A stretch of 38,238 nt of DNA from Ornithinibacillus scapharcae TW25 (GTDB taxonomy: Bacteria > Bacillota > Bacilli > Bacillales > Amphibacillaceae), in NCBI RefSeq assembly GCF_000190475.1, contig NZ_AEWH01000043.1, positions 1 to 38,238 of the forward strand, read 5' to 3'. Both the position numbers and the translations under genes were made by a program. Positions 33,326 to 38,238 of this stretch are shown here, one piece after another. Each line of letters opens with the position of its first letter. Within the stretch, counting starts at the first letter, position 1. The notes below the pieces were generated by a model. That model was not told where the DNA came from. It did not search any database and saw nothing but the letters and a program-made list of their open reading frames with translations.

Positions 33326-35074
33326 TTAATTCGTATTCAATATTAATCGAGGTGCAAACTCCTCATTCTCTCCTCCATAAAACTCTACATAATTCGAAGT
33401 GAAGCCTGCTGAAGTAATGCCTTTAAGTCGAAACTGTGTTTTACCCGCATTATTCAAATAATTTATCATCGAACTTGGAATCTGCACCTCCACATATGGG
33501 ACATCCTCTACCGGAAATGCAGCAATATTACTCTCAGTTGCACGATAAGAATAGTCTACTTGTTCCAGCACTGCATGATTACCAAACACACCAGACATCA
33601 TATCGATTTGAACAGAAGATATATTCCCCTGGACTACTTTCGGATATAATCGTAAAGTTGCGGAGGAAATCGGAACGTCTATACTACTAGTCTCGAACGA
33701 CAATAAACCGCGATACGTATCAAGATTATACATCCCTTTATCCCCCACCTTTATAACGCCATTACTGATACCATCAATTGTATATCGTCCGACATAACCA
33801 TCCTCAGCGCCAATGGAAGAAAGTGTTAAACCCTCCTTGATTGGTTCTGTACTGATCGTATATTCTTCCTCTTTTACGTTTTCTTTAACTCCAGCTGTAT
33901 CAACACTAAAGAATTTTAAAACGGTATTTTCTCTTATGGTTATTGGTTCAGTATAAACTGATGAGTCTTCTGTTGGATCCGTTCCATCTGTTGTGTAGTA
34001 TGTGGTTGCTTCCTTATTAGGGGTTAACTCTACCGATACGGATTCGTAGTAAACTCCCCCAGCAGGGCTTGCTGTTGTACGCAATGGAGTTTCCCCGGCA
34101 TGCAGCTTAAAAAAGTCCCATATCATCGCAGTAGCATCTGGACCAGCTGCATCAACATAAGTACCACTCACGCTCCCACCACTCCATGCATGCCCCATAC
34201 CATCAACGATGACCTTTCTAACCCAAGTGTCCCCATCGTTGTTGTGATAATCATAGATGGTATACCCTTTTCCGTTAGGCACCTGTAGATTCTCAATCCA
34301 ATCGGGTTGTGCATCCATCCAACCATCAACCGTTCCACTTGCAACTAAACTATTCGTTACCGTCCACTGCTTCGTTACCTGTTCGCCATTTATTGGTCTC
34401 ACCGTATAATCTGATGTCCCATGAAAAACAATAACTGGCAGCTGCTCTTCATGTGAAGCAAGGGCAAAGGCTTTTTGGGCTTCTCTTCCTTGTAGCACTG
34501 GATCTGGTCCTCCATTTGTCATGGCTAGGACACCACCCATCATGGATGTGGCAGCTTTATATTCCAGACCTGCTGCAACCGCAACACCTGCAAACACGTC
34601 TGGATATGTTGCACCTAATAGAACACTCATCGCTCCTCCAGCAGAAAACCCAGAAACATATACTTGTTCTTCCTTTACGGTATAGTCCGTTTTAATCTTT
34701 TGAACCATTCCGGCAATAACACTTAACTCACCAGACTCTCTTTTTTGATGTGCTGGCTCAAACCAATTCCAACACTTACTTGGATTAGCTGCTGAATTTT
34801 GTTCCGGGTATAATACTAAAAATCCTTCTTGGTCTGAAAGGGTATTCATCTTCGTACTTGCAATAAACTGATTTGCATCCTGTGAACAGCCATGAAGCAT
34901 CACCATTAAAGGAATTTCTTCAGTGCCATCATAGCTGCTTGGAACATATAGCTTATAATTCTTGCCCCCATAATTTCCTGAGGTTAACTCTCCAGATGCT
35001 TCAACCTTATCAGGTACATACATCAAAAAACTTAAGAACAGACCAATGACTACGAACATGCCAATCCGCTTCAT
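33326..35074 (-). CDS. Secreted PHB-depolymerase-family esterase with extra C-terminal domains
   Basis: A 582-residue exported hydrolase. There is a signal peptide (1-26) and an esterase domain (about 30-330) with LHGCSQ (60-65, oxyanion hole), lipase box SGFSAGG with catalytic S144, and DGMGHAWSGG carrying the catalytic His. Then comes a chitobiase/hexosaminidase C-terminal-type domain (about 338-410, YYTTDGTDPTEDSSVYTEPI). A beta-rich C-terminal domain (about 425-582) resembles the DNRLRE/CBM96-like modules (RGLLSFETSSI, ATLRLYPK, FRLKG). The family cleaves short polyhydroxyalkanoates or acetyl/feruloyl esters on polysaccharides; the accessory domains favour an insoluble polymer substrate. 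It is probably monocistronic. Confidence 0.87.
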   Translation of the reverse strand: MKRIGMFVVIGLFLSFLMYVPDKVEASGELTSGNYGGKNYKLYVPSSYDGTEEIPLMVMLHGCSQDANQFIASTKMNTLSDQEGFLVLYPEQNSAANPSKCWNWFEPAHQKRESGELSVIAGMVQKIKTDYTVKEEQVYVSGFSAGGAMSVLLGATYPDVFAGVAVAAGLEYKAATSMMGGVLAMTNGGPDPVLQGREAQKAFALASHEEQLPVIVFHGTSDYTVRPINGEQVTKQWTVTNSLVASGTVDGWMDAQPDWIENLQVPNGKGYTIYDYHNNDGDTWVRKVIVDGMGHAWSGGSVSGTYVDAAGPDATAMIWDFFKLHAGETPLRTTASPAGGVYYESVSVELTPNKEATTYYTTDGTDPTEDSSVYTEPITIRENTVLKFFSVDTAGVKENVKEEEYTISTEPIKEGLTLSSIGAEDGYVGRYTIDGISNGVIKVGDKGMYNLDTYRGLLSFETSSIDVPISSATLRLYPKVVQGNISSVQIDMMSGVFGNHAVLEQVDYSYRATESNIAAFPVEDVPYVEVQIPSSMINYLNNAGKTQFRLKGITSAGFTSNYVEFYGGENEEFAPRLILNTN

Positions 35075-35254
35075 CTTGTAACCCCCATTTCCGTATTTGT
35101 ATTAAAGAATACATTGAGGTGGTTACATAGAGGTTACAGGATCAGGGTTAGTTCGTTGTAATCAATAGGAATATTGTATTCCATAAAAAAATAGAACTGC
35201 CAAATTACCTGTTTATCTTATAAATTGAATTTGCTAAAATTCATGCTTCTGTAG

Positions 35255-35280
35255 GTCAAAGGACCTGTCCCCATGTCCCA
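35255..35280 (-). repeat. REP-like element, copy 2, forming the end of the amidase gene
   Basis: The minus strand begins TGGGACATGGGGACAGGTCC and differs from the copy at 28943-28968 at three of 26 positions. Here it encodes the last amidase codons (TWGQVL) and its TGA stop. The orientation relative to the gene is the same as at copy 1. Confidence 0.6.
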
Positions 35281-36713
35281 TCTTCTAATTCACCTGCTAG
35301 TTGTAATAGGAGGTCTTCTCGACCACGTCTTGCCATGACCTGAACTCCACATGGAAGTCCATCCTTCGTTAAATGCATAGGCAGTGTCATTGCTGGTTGG
35401 CCAGTCAAATTAGCAAGTTGGGTAAATGGGGTTCGCATCAGACTTTTATATGCAACTTGATCCACAAAACCTGTCTTTTTCAACACGCCACCTAATCGAA
35501 GACCTCCAACTGTTTGAATCAGCAATTTCTCTAGCCTTGTTTGATCAAGCTCACCTATTCGGGAAGGAGGAAAAGCAGTTGTAGGTGTGATATAAAAATC
35601 AAATTCATCATGGAAGGTTTCCATTTGAATCGCTACCTCATCCCAGTATTTTAAGCTTATTAAAAACTCTTCAGCAGACACAGCCTTCCCCAGTAGACCT
35701 AATATCCAAGTTGTTGGCTCCACATCCTTGAACTTTACCTTTCGTCCAATTACACCTTCTAAGGTTCTTAATGTGGAAGCCACCTCAGCAAAATACATCA
35801 TCATATAGCTATTCGCTAGTCTTTTTCCATCAACTGGGGCTTCTTTTTCTTCCACAAAGTGGCCCATGCTTTCAAGCAGATGGACAGTTTTTATCACTGC
35901 ATCCTTACAGTTCTCATCAACAGGACTACCTAAAGGGGATTGTGTTGTAAAAGCAATAGTTATTGGACGGTCTATTGGCATCTGAGCAGCCTGAAGATAT
36001 GACCCATCAAATGGTGCAGCCATAAAGGCATTTGCTCGGTCATGCTGGTACTGATCAAGCATCGCTGCGCTATCCCGTACAGACCTACTCAAAATATGAT
36101 CGACTGATGCACCTTGCCACAGCCTTCCTGTTTTTGGCCCTACTGGTGTACGTCCACGAGTTGGTTTTAATCCAAATAGCCCACAAAAAGCAGCCGGAAT
36201 CCGAATCGAGCCACCACCATCATTTGCACCAGCAATTGGTACCATACCTGAAGCTACAGCTGCTGCTGAACCTCCACTTGAACCTCCTGGTGTATAATCC
36301 GTGTTCCAAGGATTTCTAGAAGGTCCGTGAAAACTAGGTTCCGTAATTCCCATTAGCGCAAATTCAGGTACATTCGTCTGCCCAATAATATTCACACCGG
36401 TTCTCTTCATTTGCCGAACAAATTCACTATCATAATCTGCTATGTAATTAGCTAGAACCTTTGATCCAGCTGTCATAGGATGGTCCTTTGACTCTTGTGA
36501 AATGTTTTTCGTTAGGAATGGAACACCTGCAAAGATTCCTTTTGGTTGGCGCTCGCTTTGGGCATCGTACATTTTATGGATTACTGCGTTGAGGGATGGA
36601 TTTTTTTGTTCAATTTCTTGGATTGCCGTCTGGCGTATTTCGTCAGCTGTTATTTCCTTTTTATGAATTAATTCTGCTAGTCCTAAGGCGTCGTATTGTT
36701 TGTAGTCAAACAT
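35256..36713 (-). CDS. Amidase (amidase-signature family)
   Basis: A 485-residue cytoplasmic amidohydrolase. The Ser-cisSer-Lys triad is readable: K69 in PFLTKN, cis-S145 in [14 protein letters not shown] and nucleophile S169 in [19 protein letters not shown]. Its length and the C-terminal [20 protein letters not shown] region fit stand-alone amidases related to 6-aminohexanoate-dimer hydrolase rather than GatA, which sits in gatCAB. The substrate is unknown. The start follows GGGGGGATAAAT. The last codons fall within a REP-like repeat, so the native C-terminus may have been altered by insertion. Confidence 0.88.
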   Translation of the reverse strand: MFDYKQYDALGLAELIHKKEITADEIRQTAIQEIEQKNPSLNAVIHKMYDAQSERQPKGIFAGVPFLTKNISQESKDHPMTAGSKVLANYIADYDSEFVRQMKRTGVNIIGQTNVPEFALMGITEPSFHGPSRNPWNTDYTPGGSSGGSAAAVASGMVPIAGANDGGGSIRIPAAFCGLFGLKPTRGRTPVGPKTGRLWQGASVDHILSRSVRDSAAMLDQYQHDRANAFMAAPFDGSYLQAAQMPIDRPITIAFTTQSPLGSPVDENCKDAVIKTVHLLESMGHFVEEKEAPVDGKRLANSYMMMYFAEVASTLRTLEGVIGRKVKFKDVEPTTWILGLLGKAVSAEEFLISLKYWDEVAIQMETFHDEFDFYITPTTAFPPSRIGELDQTRLEKLLIQTVGGLRLGGVLKKTGFVDQVAYKSLMRTPFTQLANLTGQPAMTLPMHLTKDGLPCGVQVMARRGREDLLLQLAGELEDGTWGQVL

Positions 36714-36871
36714 ATTTATCCCCCCTTTTTCTGATACAATTTTTGATCGAACCCATTAAGCATATTCATTAATTTCATCTGTTCTAATTTATCATAAAAT
36801 TTTAAAAGTTTGTCTTCAAGGGATAAGATGTATAAGTTTTTAGGGGATTGGGAGGAGTAAGAGATTGATAG

Positions 36872-36894
36872 AGACGACTTTGTGAGAGTCGTCT
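36872..36894. terminator. Hairpin downstream of the NERD gene
   Basis: AGACGACT/AGTCGTCT with a 7-nt loop lies in the 222-nt gap between the NERD and amidase genes. T-runs are short (TTTATT on plus), so its role as a terminator is tentative. Confidence 0.4.
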
Positions 36895-36935
36895 TTATTA
36901 GCTCTATTTCATATCCATTCTTACAAAATTTTATT

Positions 36936-37757
36936 CTAAATACTCTTCTGATGGTCAAAGCAATAAATCTTTCCGTTAAATCTCTTATTAGACTTGCAAT
37001 ACGCAACTACTTTTTGAGACACTACTTTATCACACACTACGCATGTTGATTTGCTCTTCACACTATCCTTCGACGATACTGAATCTTTCTTTTCCTTAAT
37101 ACTCTCATTATGTTTCTTTCTTATCTCAGGATCAAAGATGTTTACTTTCATAAAATTATCGTATATCGTTTGACAATCTTTCTCACTAAGTAAAGGTTCT
37201 TCTTGTTTTAACTTTGTCATGGATACTTTTCTTTGTATCGTCTCCGTTAGAAAAATATCATATATTACCATTTCATTGGATTTAATATCTCTTAATTCTA
37301 AATCTATCTTTAAAGTACAACGTTTGGTAAAAGAGACAATGGAAATAAATTTATCATAGTATTTGGGTTCAATATAGTTTTTAAGAGCTTCTATATGTCC
37401 AAAATTTTGTACTAAAGGACTTAACATCTTGAACTTACCATTTACAAGCCAAGTCTTTCTGTTCTTTCCTCCATAAATCGTACCTTGATAATTCTTAGTT
37501 TCAATAACAAATATTCCGTACGGAGAAATAACTAAATGATCTATTTGAGAATAACCGGTAATAGATTTAGTGTTTTCAATCATTAGATCGTTTATATACA
37601 AATATTCCTTAGGCAGCTGTGATAGTTGAATATCTATCTTATACTCACCTATTTCACCTTTTCGGGTGGCTACTTTTTCGGACGTTTTTTTAGTAGATTT
37701 GTTTTGTTGATATTTCTGTTTTTGTATCTTCTTTTTCTTAAATAGGTTAAATATCAT
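36936..37757 (-). CDS. NERD nuclease-related protein with C-terminal zinc-ribbon-like motif
   Basis: A 273-residue protein. The lysine-rich N-terminus (1-33) precedes a NERD domain (about 34-150) with GEIGEYK (E35, E38), QIDHLVISPYGIFVIETKNY (D73, E86, K88, the D...ExK arrangement of restriction-like nucleases) and GTIYGG. The C-terminus has CVVC (239-242), C254 and CFDH (266-269), a possible Zn-binding ribbon. NERD proteins are often plasmid- or defence-associated but their activity is mostly uncharacterised. It starts after AAGGAG, 90 nt downstream of the restriction-endonuclease-like gene on the same strand, which suggests a shared mobile or defence context. Confidence 0.8.
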   Translation of the reverse strand: MIFNLFKKKKIQKQKYQQNKSTKKTSEKVATRKGEIGEYKIDIQLSQLPKEYLYINDLMIENTKSITGYSQIDHLVISPYGIFVIETKNYQGTIYGGKNRKTWLVNGKFKMLSPLVQNFGHIEALKNYIEPKYYDKFISIVSFTKRCTLKIDLELRDIKSNEMVIYDIFLTETIQRKVSMTKLKQEEPLLSEKDCQTIYDNFMKVNIFDPEIRKKHNESIKEKKDSVSSKDSVKSKSTCVVCDKVVSQKVVAYCKSNKRFNGKIYCFDHQKSI

Positions 37758-37846
37758 TAACTAACTCCTTATTGAGAAATAACTGTTATTTTGTAAAATA
37801 TATTCTAAATCAGTAACTTAGTTTCCAGCAAACTAGTTAATTAGAG

Positions 37847-38236
37847 TTACTTAATTATCTTTGCTATATAATCCCTATCTAACCAGAAGGCCTGTTTTGT
37901 AATTAATCTACCATCTGGCAAAGGTATCCTATCTTTACCATCTCTAGCCTTAGGTCTAATATGACAAAGTCCATTACTTCCAGGTTTTGGAAGGTTATTT
38001 TTAGTAATTGTCTTGTTACGTTGCTGTTCAGGAATAAGTTCAATACCGTTTTTAATCATTAATTTGACTTGATTCCAAAACTCTTTCAGTCTGCCCTCAA
38101 TTTCACTACTAGGCATATTCCAAAGCCTAATACCTTTTAAATAAAGTTTTCTATTAGGATTTTCCTTCACTGTTTCTTTATAATAAAAAATACACAAATA
38201 AAAATTTACGTTTCCCCAAAATAATTTTTCAACCAA
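37847..38236 (-). CDS. Probable Sau3AI/MutH-type restriction endonuclease, C-terminal part
   Basis: The gene runs off the right edge; 129 residues are visible and the true start is outside. The region LWNMPSSEIEGRLKEFWNQV and HIRPKARDGKDRIPLPDGR followed by TKQAFWLDRDYI matches what is known of the C-terminal MutH/Sau3AI domain (a HxRPKA...KD...LPDG...TKQ.FWL..YI pattern). Sau3AI-family enzymes cut GATC sites and are usually paired with a methyltransferase; none is in the window, so it would have to lie to the right. Specificity is inference. A standalone MutH-like repair nuclease is the alternative. Confidence 0.65.
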   Translation of the reverse strand: MVEKLFWGNVNFYLCIFYYKETVKENPNRKLYLKGIRLWNMPSSEIEGRLKEFWNQVKLMIKNGIELIPEQQRNKTITKNNLPKPGSNGLCHIRPKARDGKDRIPLPDGRLITKQAFWLDRDYIAKIIK

Positions 38237-38238
38237 CT

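Noticed and set aside
36716-37006. Minus-strand frame of 96 codons between the NERD and amidase genes
   Set aside because: It overlaps the end of the NERD gene in another phase, has no ribosome site and runs through a hairpin; composition is not convincing.

Overview
The window is AT-rich DNA from a spore-forming, Gram-positive member of the Bacillaceae; genus is not assigned, but an Oceanobacillus/Virgibacillus-like organism would fit. Evidence: a complete GerA-GerB-GerC germinant-receptor operon behind a sigma-G-type promoter, a gamma-type small acid-soluble spore protein gene, strong GGAGG-type ribosome binding sites with many TTG/GTG starts, lipoprotein signals, LysM/NlpC wall proteins and CcpA (cre) sites. 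No rRNA, tRNA, CRISPR array or intact insertion sequence is visible.

Layout. 0.3-6.7 kb: a membrane PAS-GGDEF-EAL protein, a CDF cation exporter, a lipoprotein of the DUF4015 glycosyl-hydrolase-like family (apparently from a CTG start), a 52-bp tandem repeat, an EamA transporter, a frameshifted gamma-SASP gene and a DUF3892 gene. 6.7-11.8 kb: a secreted 5'-nucleotidase with a LysM anchor, an HXXEE membrane protein, a PdxH-like oxidase, an alpha/beta hydrolase and a DUF1232 protein. 11.8-18.0 kb (minus): a sugar-sensing operon of binding protein, YesM/LytS-type kinase, YesN-type regulator, second ChvE-like binding protein and a quinone oxidoreductase. 18.1-23.5 kb: DinB and alpha/beta hydrolase genes (plus), then the germination operon (minus). 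23.5-27.7 kb (minus): a ChvE-GguA-GguB sugar ABC transporter with a perfect cre site over its promoter. 27.9-31.6 kb: a LysM/NlpC-P60 wall hydrolase, an elaborate 21-bp-phased repeat, an aldo/keto reductase, a VOC protein and a small membrane protein. 31.6-32.6 kb: a gene-poor stretch with two decayed genes and nested inverted repeats. 32.6-38.2 kb (minus): NADPH-FMN reductase, PHB-depolymerase-like esterase, amidase, NERD protein with a C-terminal zinc-ribbon-like motif and, cut by the window edge, the C-terminus of a probable Sau3AI/MutH-type restriction endonuclease.

How genes work together. The clearest system is a three-component sugar sensor (binding protein, kinase, AraC-type regulator) plus a separate class of monosaccharide ABC transporter 6-10 kb away. 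It has the same architecture as AraPST/AraEGH of Geobacillus stearothermophilus and XylFII-LytS-YesN/XylFGH of Clostridium beijerinckii, with an extra ChvE-like protein inside the sensor operon. The spore genes form a second theme.

The least expected content is intergenic: three different tandem-repeat families with periods of 21, 21 and 52 bp (close to whole numbers of DNA turns), one being a duplicated, head-to-head array of CpG-centred 21-mers, plus REP-like 26-mers placed at gene 3' ends.
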